This document shows positions 26,480 to 35,832 of a DNA stretch of 64,000 nt, one piece after another; the stretch's first letter is position 1, and every line of letters begins with the position of its first letter. The notes under the pieces were generated by a model that saw only the letters and a list, made by a program, of their open reading frames with translations, did not search any database and was not told the DNA's origin. Origin of the DNA: an uncultured Bacteroides sp. (GTDB lineage Bacteria; Bacteroidota; Bacteroidia; Bacteroidales; Bacteroidaceae); assembly GCA_900552645.1 (NCBI GenBank), contig USAN01000003.1, positions 62,001 to 126,000 on the forward strand. Direction: 5' to 3'. A program made the translations under genes and the position numbers.

Positions 26480-27067
26480 ATGGCAATAAAATATGATTTA
26501 TACAAAAACCCTCCTGCGGCAGGCAGTGTAAAGAGAACAAGACTTCATGCCCGTTTATCATCTATAGAAACTGTAAACCTAAAAGATTTAGGAAAAGATA
26601 TAGAAAGTGCAAGTAGTTTCAGTAGGTCCGACTGGGTTGGTGCACTGGAATTATTAAGACATACTATGATGAAGGAATTTAAAAGAGGACGAAGAATTTA
26701 CATTGAAGGAATAGGATATTTTAAACCAACACTATCATGTCCCGATGATGTAAAAAACGCAAAAGATATACGTGCAGAATCAATAGGTATAAAATCTATA
26801 GCATACACACCAGACAAAAATTTGATATCTGAATTAAACACAGCAAAATTTATAAGAAAAAGTGGAAAACATACAAAGCAACAAACCGAATCTAAATTAG
26901 AAGAGATTATCTTTAATTATATAAATAACAACGGAAGCATTACAAGAAAAAAAGTCGAGACTCTTTGCGAAATGACACGAAGTAGTGCATATAGATATAT
27001 AAAGCACCTTATAAGTGAAGGAAAACTCAAGAAAATAGACGATATTGATGCATACCAGAAAGCATAA
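26480..27067 (+). CDS. HU-like DNA-binding protein with C-terminal winged helix
   Basis: 195 residues. Residues 1-125 match the HU-HIG type of HU/IHF-like fold found in Bacteroidota (MAIKYDLYKNPPAAGS, LHARLSSIETV, GRRIYIEGIGYFKPTL). Residues 135-195 look like a small winged helix (IIFNYINNNGSITRKKVETL, SSAYRYIKHLISEGKLKKI). The combination suggests a sequence-specific architectural regulator. It is divergent from the VirE-family gene and follows three tandem dyads that it may bind. HU-like proteins with VirE-like genes recur at surface glycan loci of this phylum; the role is not known. Confidence 0.82.
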   Translation: MAIKYDLYKNPPAAGSVKRTRLHARLSSIETVNLKDLGKDIESASSFSRSDWVGALELLRHTMMKEFKRGRRIYIEGIGYFKPTLSCPDDVKNAKDIRAESIGIKSIAYTPDKNLISELNTAKFIRKSGKHTKQQTESKLEEIIFNYINNNGSITRKKVETLCEMTRSSAYRYIKHLISEGKLKKIDDIDAYQKA

Positions 27068-27147
27068 ATAAAGCAATAAAAGTATTATAACTTAAATATT
27101 TCACAGTAAAGTGAATTAGTATATCATTATAGTTAAAAATAAATAAT

Positions 27148-27155
27148 TACATTTG
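27148..27155 (+). promoter_or_regulatory. -7 element (TACATTTG) of the LruC lipoprotein gene
   Basis: Matches TAnnTTTG, 28 bp upstream of the ATG at 27184, so the lipoprotein gene probably has its own promoter rather than depending on the HU-like gene. Confidence 0.55.
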
Positions 27156-27183
27156 CAGATACACAGTATGAATTACATATATT

Positions 27184-29223
27184 ATGAAGAGGAATATATA
27201 TATATTAATGTTAACGATGAGTCTGTCAAGTTGCATGGACAAAAGCGACTTCTTTAAAGAAAGCGATAATAAAAAAGAAATCGATTCATCTTTTGATTTT
27301 AATACCCGAAAAACTCAATCTCTTCAAATTACCGCAATCAATGAATTGGGTAAAAACACATCTGGAGCTTTATTTAGTATCTATACAGAGAATCCTGAGA
27401 TAGGTGACGATGGAAGTCGCACAGGTGATATATTACCTATATATCAAGGCTACACAAATAATGCAGGTATAATAAATGCTAATATAAAAATATCTACAGG
27501 TACCAACCAATTATTTATATATCCTGAATATTCAGGATACGGATTTATGCAAAGCATAAAAATTTGTGATGGTGCAGTGCAAAGTATTACATTTGACGGT
27601 AGTAAAGTTTTTAAAGGAATTACTTCAAGATCAAGAGGAATTAATGAAAATGACTTAACAGTTCCACGCTCGGGTGATTGGATTAATCGAGGCTCTAATT
27701 ACAAGTTTTACTCATATCTTACAGGAAAAGAAATAGATGAAGCTACAGGAGTATTAAATCCCGGAAACGGAGTAGTATCATTAGAAGAATTAGATGAATC
27801 TTTTAAAAAAACAGTAAATAATCTATTCCCTGAAAAAGAAACATATCAGGCTAGTGACATAAAAAAGACCACCGACTTATTGGTAAAAGAAGAAAATGGT
27901 ATAGAACTATGGGTAACCTATATTGGTGACGGAGGTTTTGTTAGTGGAAATAACAATAAAAACATTCACAATGGATTATATTATTATACTTATACAGAAG
28001 ATAATAAGCCTTATAAACTATATACTGCAACATCCGAAAGTGAAGGATATTTAAAAAGTGACGAGTATCATCTTACTGCAGCATTACCTAATGTACACCC
28101 CAGCTATATAAGAGTCGGTACAAAAGTTCAATTACTCTATTTCAATAAAGACACCCAACAATATGATAAAATATTCCCTAAAGGAACATATATAGGATTA
28201 TGTCTAAATCACAATGGATACAAACCAAATAATGGTGGATATTCTATGTCTACAAGTGCAAACAATACAGGGATATACTTTACAAGTGTGGCTTTTAATT
28301 CGGATGGGCAAACACATGGAATAATCCATTGGAGCGAAGTTTATAAATGTTACATTGTAGGAATGGAACGTAAAGGAGGTTCAGGAGATAATGATTTTAA
28401 CGACATTTTGGTAAAACTAACACTTACTCCGGCAAAGAGACAAAATCAGGAAGAAACAATTAACATTCCTGACGACGAAGATATAGCCGACAACTATACG
28501 GGAATATATGCATTTGAGGATCAATGGCCAAAGGCTTCAGACTATGACCTTAATGACTTTGTAACCAAATACAAATATGGATTTGAGAAAAACACAGTAA
28601 ATAAAATAATAGGCTTAAAAATGACTTTTATGCCACAGGCTGTAGGTGCATGGTCGTCAAATGGTTTTGGAATACAGTTGCCCATATCAAAATATAATAT
28701 TCTCGAAACAGTAGGATGTACATTAGAAGACGGTATAACTGACGACAATGCCACCTTTATAATATATAATGATGTAAGAAGTGCATTTGGAGGAAAATCG
28801 GGATTTATAAATACTATAGCAGGCACTTCTTTTGCAGAATCCTCATTTAAAGAACTTTATATTCAATTTAAGGAACCATTAAATTCACTTGATATAGATG
28901 ACTTTAATCCATTTCTATTTTCAGGAAAAAGAGGGCATGAGATACATTTAGCTAATAAGAAACCTACTTCTAAAGCAGATCAATCTCTATTTGGAACAGA
29001 AGATGATAAAACAGATTTTAGTAATAATATATCTTACAGAATGGATAATCACTTCCCATGGGCATTAGATATTAGCTATAGTAAATGGGTATGGCCTACC
29101 GAAAGTTCCAACATTACAACAGCTTATGGTCAGTATGAAAGCTGGTATGAAAATTGGAAAAACGGAGAAGTCGAAAATTGGTGGAATTATGAGCAGAATC
29201 AAGATAATATTTATCAGAAATAA
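27184..29223 (+). CDS. LruC-domain (DUF4842) surface lipoprotein with DUF4114-like repeat
   Basis: 679 residues. Signal peptide II with lipobox LSSC puts the lipidated Cys at residue 17. A carboxypeptidase-like/Ig-like region follows (residues 45-140). Near residue 399, GSGDNDFNDILVKL is a DUF4114-type acidic motif; near residue 443, FEDQWPKASDYDLNDFV is the signature of the LruC/DUF4842 domain. Both are Asp/Asn-rich loops that could bind calcium. It is probably an outer-membrane, surface-exposed protein; function is unknown. It ends just before a strong terminator at 29241-29288. Confidence 0.82.
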   Translation: MKRNIYILMLTMSLSSCMDKSDFFKESDNKKEIDSSFDFNTRKTQSLQITAINELGKNTSGALFSIYTENPEIGDDGSRTGDILPIYQGYTNNAGIINANIKISTGTNQLFIYPEYSGYGFMQSIKICDGAVQSITFDGSKVFKGITSRSRGINENDLTVPRSGDWINRGSNYKFYSYLTGKEIDEATGVLNPGNGVVSLEELDESFKKTVNNLFPEKETYQASDIKKTTDLLVKEENGIELWVTYIGDGGFVSGNNNKNIHNGLYYYTYTEDNKPYKLYTATSESEGYLKSDEYHLTAALPNVHPSYIRVGTKVQLLYFNKDTQQYDKIFPKGTYIGLCLNHNGYKPNNGGYSMSTSANNTGIYFTSVAFNSDGQTHGIIHWSEVYKCYIVGMERKGGSGDNDFNDILVKLTLTPAKRQNQEETINIPDDEDIADNYTGIYAFEDQWPKASDYDLNDFVTKYKYGFEKNTVNKIIGLKMTFMPQAVGAWSSNGFGIQLPISKYNILETVGCTLEDGITDDNATFIIYNDVRSAFGGKSGFINTIAGTSFAESSFKELYIQFKEPLNSLDIDDFNPFLFSGKRGHEIHLANKKPTSKADQSLFGTEDDKTDFSNNISYRMDNHFPWALDISYSKWVWPTESSNITTAYGQYESWYENWKNGEVENWWNYEQNQDNIYQK

Positions 29224-29240
29224 ATGAGGATCTTTGCATT

Positions 29241-29288
29241 CACATATAAAGCGGTGGTTTATAAATAGTTAAACCACCGCTTTATGTG
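29241..29288 (+). terminator. Strong intrinsic terminator after the LruC gene
   Basis: AAAGCGGTGGTTT pairs with AAACCACCGCTTT around a 10-base loop, and outer CACATA/TATGTG extend the stem with a two-base bulge. It ends transcription before block C. Confidence 0.85.
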
Positions 29289-29334
29289 AAGGCAATGTGG
29301 GTTAAATTCCATCTTATATAATGAATGGCATAAA
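29285..29334 (+). repeat. Right inverted arm of the VirE/HU/LruC segment
   Basis: TGTGAAGGCAATGT (29285-29298) is the exact reverse complement of 24884-24897. The rest of the arm, to ATGAATGGCATAAA (29321-29334), is the degenerate counterpart of the left arm. It overlaps the foot of the terminator. Confidence 0.5.
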
Positions 29335-29360
29335 ATAAACATTAAGTAATTAAATAATAG

Positions 29361-29391
29361 TTGCATAATAAAAATGTATTATTTAAATTTG
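29361..29391 (+). promoter_or_regulatory. Promoter of EPS block C
   Basis: TTG (29361-29363), a 20-bp spacer and TAAATTTG (29384-29391) are a full match to the Bacteroidota housekeeping promoter. This fixes the downstream start at 29409 and rules out an in-frame TTG at 29361. Confidence 0.75.
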
Positions 29392-29408
29392 CTTATAATG
29401 AAATTACT

Positions 29409-30557
29409 ATGAAGATTATTTATATATATGACTCTATAGCAAGAATTGGAGGTGTAGAAAGGATTCTAACTGAAAAGATTAATTATTTATCAGAGTTGAA
29501 TGACATTACTCTTATAACCTCCTCACAAGGTAAACATCCCCTTTCTTTTTATATAAACAAAGATATAAAACATATTGATATTGATGTAAGATTTCATAAA
29601 CAGTATAAATATAAATTCCCAATAAAGTTGTTTATTAATTACTATTATAATTTCCTATTTAGAAAAAGAATAAAAAAATTAATAGATGAAATAAAGCCTG
29701 ACATTATTATTGCTACTACATATTATAAAGCATCAGCTATATGCAAAATAAAAACTAATGCAAAAATTATAATTGAATCTCATTGTGCTAAAGACTATAC
29801 AGGAGAAAACGATGGAATAAAAAGAAACTGGATTATAAATAAATTAAATTCATATATAGTTAGATATAATAATTATATAATAGAAAAATATAGCTCAGCA
29901 ATTGTTTCATTATCTAAAGAAGACTCTTTATGTTGGGAAAATACCAATAAATCATTTTGCATTCCTAATTTTATACCTAATTATTTTCTCAAAGACAATA
30001 TACCTCTAAATAATTACAAAAAAGAAAGAGTAATCAGCGTAGGACGATTGGTTTATCAAAAAGGATTTGATAGACTTATTAGAATTTGGAGTATTGTGAA
30101 TAAACAATACCCTACATGGAAATTAGATATCTATGGAGAGGGTGAGAAAGAAGATGAATTAAAGAGAAAAATTCAAGAATATAGTCTTGAGAAAGTCATA
30201 ACAATAAAACCTTTCACTAAAGATATTATGACTGAATACACCAAAAGTTCTATTTTTGCATTAACATCAAATTATGAAGGATTTGGTTTGGTTCTTATAG
30301 AAGCAATGTTCTGCGGGTTACCTTGCATATCTTTTAACTGTCCATTTGGTCCATCTGAAATAATAAAAAATAATGAAGATGGAATAATAGTCACGAATAA
30401 TGATATAGAATTATATGCTGATAAACTATGCGGATTAATAAAAAGCCAACAACTTAGAATGAAACTTGGGGAAAATGCCAAAACAAATGTCCTAAGATAC
30501 TCTCCTAAATATATAATAGATAAATGGAATGAACTTTTTAAAATAATATCCGTATAA
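29409..30557 (+). CDS. GT4 glycosyltransferase, first gene of block C
   Basis: 382 residues from the ATG at 29409, 17 bp after the -7 element. GT-B fold: IARIGGVERILTEK at the N-terminus, SVGRLVYQKGFDRLIRIW, DIYGEGEKEDEL and the E-x7-E motif in YEGFGLVLIEAMFCGLP. PFGPSEIIKN near the end is shared with the next gene and the one at 33836, marking a family expanded within this locus. The stop overlaps the next start by one base. Confidence 0.88.
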   Translation: MKIIYIYDSIARIGGVERILTEKINYLSELNDITLITSSQGKHPLSFYINKDIKHIDIDVRFHKQYKYKFPIKLFINYYYNFLFRKRIKKLIDEIKPDIIIATTYYKASAICKIKTNAKIIIESHCAKDYTGENDGIKRNWIINKLNSYIVRYNNYIIEKYSSAIVSLSKEDSLCWENTNKSFCIPNFIPNYFLKDNIPLNNYKKERVISVGRLVYQKGFDRLIRIWSIVNKQYPTWKLDIYGEGEKEDELKRKIQEYSLEKVITIKPFTKDIMTEYTKSSIFALTSNYEGFGLVLIEAMFCGLPCISFNCPFGPSEIIKNNEDGIIVTNNDIELYADKLCGLIKSQQLRMKLGENAKTNVLRYSPKYIIDKWNELFKIISV

Positions 30558-31705
30558 TGAAAATTCTTTATATATATACTGCATTAACAACTTTTGGTGG
30601 AGTAGATAAAATACTTATAACTAAAGCTAATTATTTGGCCGACAAATTAGGCTATCAAGTTTATATTGTTACTGATTCGCAGGCACATAGAGATGTAGTA
30701 TTCACGTTATCTCCTAATGTTGTTCATTTTGATTTAGACATTGATTTTGGTCAACAATACTATCATAATATTTTCTATAGGTTCTTTATATATTTAAAAC
30801 TAATAAGAATATACAAAACAAGATTGACTAAATATTTGAATGAAATAAAACCTGATATTGTAATCAGTACATTGGGGCGTGATTTAGACTTTATAACTTC
30901 AATAAAAGACGGAAGTATCAAGATTGGGGAAGCCCATACTTCTAAAGATTATATCAGAAATTTCCATCTAATTGAAAGTAAAGGACCCATATTTAGATAT
31001 TTAATGAAGTGGTTTAAATATAAACAGAAGAAAACTATTTTTAATCTGGAAAAACTAGTTGTATTAAATATAAAAGAAAAAAATAAATGGAATGATACGA
31101 ATAATGTTGTAGTAATTCCTAATCCACTAACTATAAATACGGACAGAACCTCAAACTATAATAATAAATCTGTAATAAGTGTAGGACGATTAGCCGAGGA
31201 AAAAGGATTTGATTTATTAATCAAAGCATGGAGTATTGTAGCGAAAAAACATAAAGATTGGCATCTTGATATATATGGAAATGGGATGATAAAAGATGAG
31301 CTTATTAATTGCATTAATGAATATAATCTTTCATCAAAAATTTCATTAAACAATCCTACACCTCAAATTACAAATAAGTATATTGAAAGCAGCTTCTATG
31401 TAATGAGCTCTAGATTTGAAGGATTTGGTTTGGTTCTTACAGAAGCTATGGAATGTGGACTACCATGCATTGCCTTTGACTGCCCCACCGGCCCTTCAGA
31501 AATAATAAAAAACGGAGAAGACGGAATACTAATAGAAAACGGCAATATAGGAAAAATGGCAGAAGCTATATGTTATCTTATAGAGAATGAAGATATAAGA
31601 AAAAAGATGGGAGAAAATGCAAAAAGAAATGTTGCACGTTTTTCGAAAGATAATATTATGGCTAGATGGGACATGTTATTCAAGGAATTAATACAAGACA
31701 AATGA
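30557..31705 (+). CDS. GT4 glycosyltransferase, close paralogue of the preceding gene
   Basis: 382 residues. TTFGGVDKILITKANYLA, SVGRLAEEKGFDLLIKAW, DIYGNGMIKDEL, FEGFGLVLTEAMECGLP and PTGPSEIIKNGEDGI align motif by motif with the genes at 29409 and 33836. The family is typical of galactosyl- or N-acetylgalactosaminyl-transferases of capsule loci, but donor and linkage cannot be inferred. It shares the A of its ATG with the previous TGA. Confidence 0.88.
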   Translation: MKILYIYTALTTFGGVDKILITKANYLADKLGYQVYIVTDSQAHRDVVFTLSPNVVHFDLDIDFGQQYYHNIFYRFFIYLKLIRIYKTRLTKYLNEIKPDIVISTLGRDLDFITSIKDGSIKIGEAHTSKDYIRNFHLIESKGPIFRYLMKWFKYKQKKTIFNLEKLVVLNIKEKNKWNDTNNVVVIPNPLTINTDRTSNYNNKSVISVGRLAEEKGFDLLIKAWSIVAKKHKDWHLDIYGNGMIKDELINCINEYNLSSKISLNNPTPQITNKYIESSFYVMSSRFEGFGLVLTEAMECGLPCIAFDCPTGPSEIIKNGEDGILIENGNIGKMAEAICYLIENEDIRKKMGENAKRNVARFSKDNIMARWDMLFKELIQDK

Positions 31706-32844
31706 AAATACTATTCATAATATATCATGGACTATCGGCCGAAAGTGGCGTCAGTAAGAAAATACTTAATCAAGTAACTGGATTCAGAGAATTGGGTCAT
31801 GAGGTTTTCTTATGCTGTTATAATGTGGATGATAAAAACCAAAGATTATTAACTATAAATAGACAGATTATTCATAATTTTGGAAGTGGAAGAAAAGGTG
31901 CATTGTATAAAAGATTCAATTATAAAAAGTTAGCTGATTTTGCCATAAATAATAAAATAGACTTTGTATATACACGCTCTTTCCATAATGCAAACCCATT
32001 TACTATATCATTATTTAAGGCGTTTAATAAAGCAAATATAAAATCTGCGATAGAAATTCCAACTTATCCTTATGATCAAGAATATAAAGGATTCCCTTTG
32101 TGCACACGAATCGGAATATGGATTGATAAAATTTACAGAAAGAAATTGGCTTCTTTAACAAATGCTATAGTTACTTTTACAGACGATAAAATTATATTTG
32201 ATCAAAAAACAATAAGAATATCAAACGGAATCGACTTTAATTATATACCTTTAATGAATAAAAAATCTCATAATAGTGATGAGATACATTTTATTGGAGT
32301 GGCAGAAGTTCATTATTGGCATGGTTATGATAGGATTATAGAAGGTATTGGAAAGTATTATGAAGAAAAACATACAAAAGATATATATTTTCATATTGTA
32401 GGAGGAGTAGGTCCATCGGAAATGTACAATTCTATTCACGCTAAAGGATTTCATGAATTAATAGAGAAATATAACATTGAGCAACATATAATATTTCATG
32501 GTCAAAAATTTGGTAAAGACCTTGATGATATCTTTGATAACGCAGATTTTGCAATAGGAAGTTTAGGACGTCACCGAAGTGGTATTACCAATATAAAAAC
32601 TTTAAAAAATAGAGAGTATGCTGCAAGAGGCATACCTTTTATATATTCAGAAATTGATTCCGACTTTGATAATAAGCCGTATATTTTAAAAGCAAAAGCA
32701 GATGATAGTTACATCGATATTAATACTATTATTAAATTCTATAAAAGCAATAAAAATACACCTATAGAAATAAGAAATTCTATATTGAATCTATCATGGA
32801 AAAATCAAATGAAAATAGTAATAAAAGCCATATCTGAATTATGA
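31702..32844 (+). CDS. GT4-like glycosyltransferase
   Basis: 380 residues from the ATG at 31702, which forms an ATGA overlap with the previous stop; an upstream in-frame start at 31666 would overlap 40 bp and lacks a better signal. GVSKKILNQVTGFRELGHEV is the N-terminal GT-B segment. The C-terminal domain is divergent: IGSLGRHRSGITNIKTLKN and REYAARGIPFIYSE replace the usual EGxGxxxxE motif. Assignment to GT4 rests on fold-like pattern and context. Confidence 0.75.
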   Translation: MKILFIIYHGLSAESGVSKKILNQVTGFRELGHEVFLCCYNVDDKNQRLLTINRQIIHNFGSGRKGALYKRFNYKKLADFAINNKIDFVYTRSFHNANPFTISLFKAFNKANIKSAIEIPTYPYDQEYKGFPLCTRIGIWIDKIYRKKLASLTNAIVTFTDDKIIFDQKTIRISNGIDFNYIPLMNKKSHNSDEIHFIGVAEVHYWHGYDRIIEGIGKYYEEKHTKDIYFHIVGGVGPSEMYNSIHAKGFHELIEKYNIEQHIIFHGQKFGKDLDDIFDNADFAIGSLGRHRSGITNIKTLKNREYAARGIPFIYSEIDSDFDNKPYILKAKADDSYIDINTIIKFYKSNKNTPIEIRNSILNLSWKNQMKIVIKAISEL

Positions 32845-33836
32845 AAATAGCATATGTCATGTATCCTGGAGGATGTTATGTGGGTAACCAAGATGGTCAG
32901 AAAATGCAAGCCATTATTTGGGCTAGAGGCTTGGAAAAGTATAATCATGAAATAGACTTTATTAATCCATGGGAGAAATACAATTGGGATGAATATGATA
33001 TAATTCATGTATTTGGAATAGGATTATGGAATTATGATTTCATTCATTGGGGAAGTAGATTAAACGCAAACTTTGTATTCTCGCCTATTATAGACTCAAC
33101 AACTCCAATATGGAAATATAAATTGGCTACCTATTGCGGGATAAAAAAACTAAGACTATATTCTCAGAACTATATGTTGAGAAAATTAAAAAACGATATA
33201 AAGCTGTTCTACTCAAGAAGTAATTATGAGTCTTCTTACCTTGAAAAAGGATATGGAATATCTCATAATAAAATAATTAATTTACCATTATCATATAGAT
33301 TTGATAATTACAAAAAAATACCAAAAGAAAAGTTTTGCTTGTTTGTTGGTACGATAACTCAGGAAAGAAAAAATGTATTATCATTAATAAAAGCAGCCAT
33401 AAAATATAATTTTAAATTAGTTTTAGTTGGGAATACTGGGAATAAGGAATCGTTTAATAAAGTTAGAAGTTTAATTAGTGATAAAAAGAATATAGAAATA
33501 AAAGGAATCGTTTCGGACCAAGAGCTAATAACGCTATATAATAAAGCAAAAGTTTTAGCATTACCTAGCATAAATGAAGGAGTGGGACTTGTAGCACTAG
33601 AAGCAGCTGTGCATGGATGCGACATCGTAATTACAGAAATTGGCGGTCCAAAAGAATATTACAATAATATGGCATACACAGTAAATCCATATGATATTGA
33701 TGACATTGGGAAGAAAGTTATATTAGCTTTAAATGAAAATAAATATCAACCTCAATTACGCCAATATATAATAAATAATTATTCTTTAGATCACAGCATT
33801 TCTAAACTTATAAACTCATATAAAGCATTGTTATAA
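32841..33836 (+). CDS. GT4 glycosyltransferase
   Basis: 331 residues. MKIAYVMYPGGCYVGNQ opens the protein; CLFVGTITQERKNVLSLIKA, LVLVGNTGNKESF and NEGVGLVALEAAVHGCDIVI give the GT-B donor site with E-x7-E. Shorter than its neighbours because the N-terminal domain is reduced. It is linked by ATGA upstream and a one-base overlap downstream. Confidence 0.85.
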   Translation: MKIAYVMYPGGCYVGNQDGQKMQAIIWARGLEKYNHEIDFINPWEKYNWDEYDIIHVFGIGLWNYDFIHWGSRLNANFVFSPIIDSTTPIWKYKLATYCGIKKLRLYSQNYMLRKLKNDIKLFYSRSNYESSYLEKGYGISHNKIINLPLSYRFDNYKKIPKEKFCLFVGTITQERKNVLSLIKAAIKYNFKLVLVGNTGNKESFNKVRSLISDKKNIEIKGIVSDQELITLYNKAKVLALPSINEGVGLVALEAAVHGCDIVITEIGGPKEYYNNMAYTVNPYDIDDIGKKVILALNENKYQPQLRQYIINNYSLDHSISKLINSYKALL

Positions 33837-34975
33837 TGAAAATAGTATATGTAGTAGGAGGATTGTATAATCTAAATGGTATGAGTAATATACTTATACA
33901 TAAAATTAATTATTTAGCTAAAAACACAAATAATGAATTATATATAATTTTAACAGAAAGACCCGATTTACCCTATTGCTATGATATAGATTCAAAAGTA
34001 AATATTTCTAACTTTAACATTAACTTTGATGAACTTGACACACTTCCTTTATTAAAAAAAGTAAGAAAATATTTATATAAGAAGCGTTTATATAAGAGAC
34101 TTTTCAAAGAATATTTATTTCAAATAAAACCAGATATTACTATTTCTGCCTTAAGAAGAGAAATAAATTTCATTATCGACTTTAAAGATGGAAGTAAAAA
34201 AATAGGTGAACTTCATTTTAACAAAAATACTTATCGCAATATTAATATAAAATATCTCCCATCCTTTATAAATAAAATATTAACCCAATTATGGCTTAAT
34301 AATCTTATTAATAAGATAAATAAACTTGATAAGTTTATTGTACTGACAGAAGAAGATAAGAAAGCATGGGGAGATATTAAAAATATAATAGTTATACCAA
34401 ACTTCTTATCTTACTTCCCCGAAGAAGGATCGACTTTATCATCAAAGAAAGCTATAGCCGTAGGAAGATATACTTGGCAAAAAGGATTTGATTTACTAAT
34501 CAAAGCATGGAGTAATGTACATAAATTTCATCCTGATTGGGAGTTACATATATATGGTACTGGCGATAAATCTGAATATGAAAGTTTGGCTATAAAAGAA
34601 AATGTAAATAAAACAGTATATTGTCATTCTGCAGAAAAGAATATATATAAACGATATATGCAAAGTTCTATTTTCATATTAAGTTCCAGATACGAAGGAT
34701 TTATGATGGTTATACCAGAAGCTATGTCTTGCGGATTAGCAGTCGTCTCATTTGATTGTCCATGCGGACCTAAAGATATAATTAATAATAATTTAGACGG
34801 ATTTCTAGTTGAAAACGGGAACATCAAAGAGCTAGAAGAAAAAATAAATTTATTAATAGAAAAAGAAGACTTAAGGAAGCAAATGGGTAATATGGCTATG
34901 AAAAATATCAGAAGATATAATGAGGAAAACGTGATGCAACAATGGATTGATTTATTTAATAGTATTACAAAATGA
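33836..34975 (+). CDS. GT4 glycosyltransferase, third paralogue of the 29409 family
   Basis: 379 residues. AVGRYTWQKGFDLLIKAW, HIYGTGDKSEYE, YEGFMMVIPEAMSCGLAV and PCGPKDIINNNLDGF correspond to the same motifs at 29409 and 30557. The acceptor-side N-terminal domain has diverged more (GGLYNLNGMSNIL lacks the usual GGVE), suggesting a different acceptor. It ends in an ATGA overlap. Confidence 0.87.
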   Translation: MKIVYVVGGLYNLNGMSNILIHKINYLAKNTNNELYIILTERPDLPYCYDIDSKVNISNFNINFDELDTLPLLKKVRKYLYKKRLYKRLFKEYLFQIKPDITISALRREINFIIDFKDGSKKIGELHFNKNTYRNINIKYLPSFINKILTQLWLNNLINKINKLDKFIVLTEEDKKAWGDIKNIIVIPNFLSYFPEEGSTLSSKKAIAVGRYTWQKGFDLLIKAWSNVHKFHPDWELHIYGTGDKSEYESLAIKENVNKTVYCHSAEKNIYKRYMQSSIFILSSRYEGFMMVIPEAMSCGLAVVSFDCPCGPKDIINNNLDGFLVENGNIKELEEKINLLIEKEDLRKQMGNMAMKNIRRYNEENVMQQWIDLFNSITK

Positions 34976-35832
34976 AATGGTACAATAAATACATATCAAC
35001 CTATAATACTACTTATGATCCTATAATTCATAAGAATATTACATTACAAATAAAGGAGAAAATAACAAAGCTTCAAGCTGACACTCCTATTGTTACAGTA
35101 TCGGTAATAGCATACAATGAAGAAAAGCATTTATTATCGTGCCTATGGTCATTAAGTGATATGGTATGTAAATACCCAATAGAGATAATTGGAGTAGATA
35201 ATGATTCTAAAGACAAAACAGCACAGATATTCAAATCGTGCGGCATCCCTTTTTATACAGAAAGTCAACATAGTTGCGGATATGCAAGACTATGTGGATT
35301 AAATAACGCAAAAGGTAAATACCATATTAATATTGATGCAGATACAATGTATCCTCCGCATTATGTAGAATTAATGGTTAATGAGCTAGAGAAAAAAAAT
35401 GTAGTAGGAGTATCGTCTTTATGGAGTTATATTCCAGATAAGCATCATTCCAGATTTGGACTTTTCATTTACGAAAATTGCAGAGATATGTATCTTTTCC
35501 TACAATCATTTAAAAGGCCCGAACTAAGTGTAAGAGGATTAGTGTTTGCATATAACACATCACTTGCTAAAGAAACTGGTATTCGTACAGACATAATTCG
35601 AGGAGAAGATGGTTCGCTTGCATTAGCTTTAAAGAAGTACGGGAAAATTCATTTTATAAGGAATAAAAAAGCAAGACCTATTACAGGATATGGAACTATA
35701 TCGCAAGATGGATCATTTTATAATAGCTTTAAATCCCGGTTCATCAAAGGAATTAAAAACATATCGCATATTTTCACACAAAATGAGAGCTATAAAGATG
35801 AAGATTCTAATCTAATCAATAAAACAAAATGA
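34972..35832 (+). CDS. GT2 glycosyltransferase
   Basis: 286 residues. VSVIAYNEEKHLLSCLWSL, IIGVDNDSKDKTAQIF and HINIDADTMYPPHYVELM (DAD metal site) define a GT2 enzyme; IRTDIIRGEDGSLALALKK holds the probable catalytic acid. There is no clear membrane segment. It is coupled by ATGA to both neighbours. Confidence 0.87.
   Translation: MKWYNKYISTYNTTYDPIIHKNITLQIKEKITKLQADTPIVTVSVIAYNEEKHLLSCLWSLSDMVCKYPIEIIGVDNDSKDKTAQIFKSCGIPFYTESQHSCGYARLCGLNNAKGKYHINIDADTMYPPHYVELMVNELEKKNVVGVSSLWSYIPDKHHSRFGLFIYENCRDMYLFLQSFKRPELSVRGLVFAYNTSLAKETGIRTDIIRGEDGSLALALKKYGKIHFIRNKKARPITGYGTISQDGSFYNSFKSRFIKGIKNISHIFTQNESYKDEDSNLINKTK

Noticed and set aside
24846..29334. Insertion sequence or integrative element
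   Set aside because: No transposase, integrase or target-site duplication is visible; only the inverted arms suggest movement, so it is kept as a finding, not a mobile element.
31666..31702. Upstream start for the GT4-like gene
   Set aside because: Would overlap the preceding gene by 40 bp; the ATGA overlap at 31702 fits the coupling used throughout block C.
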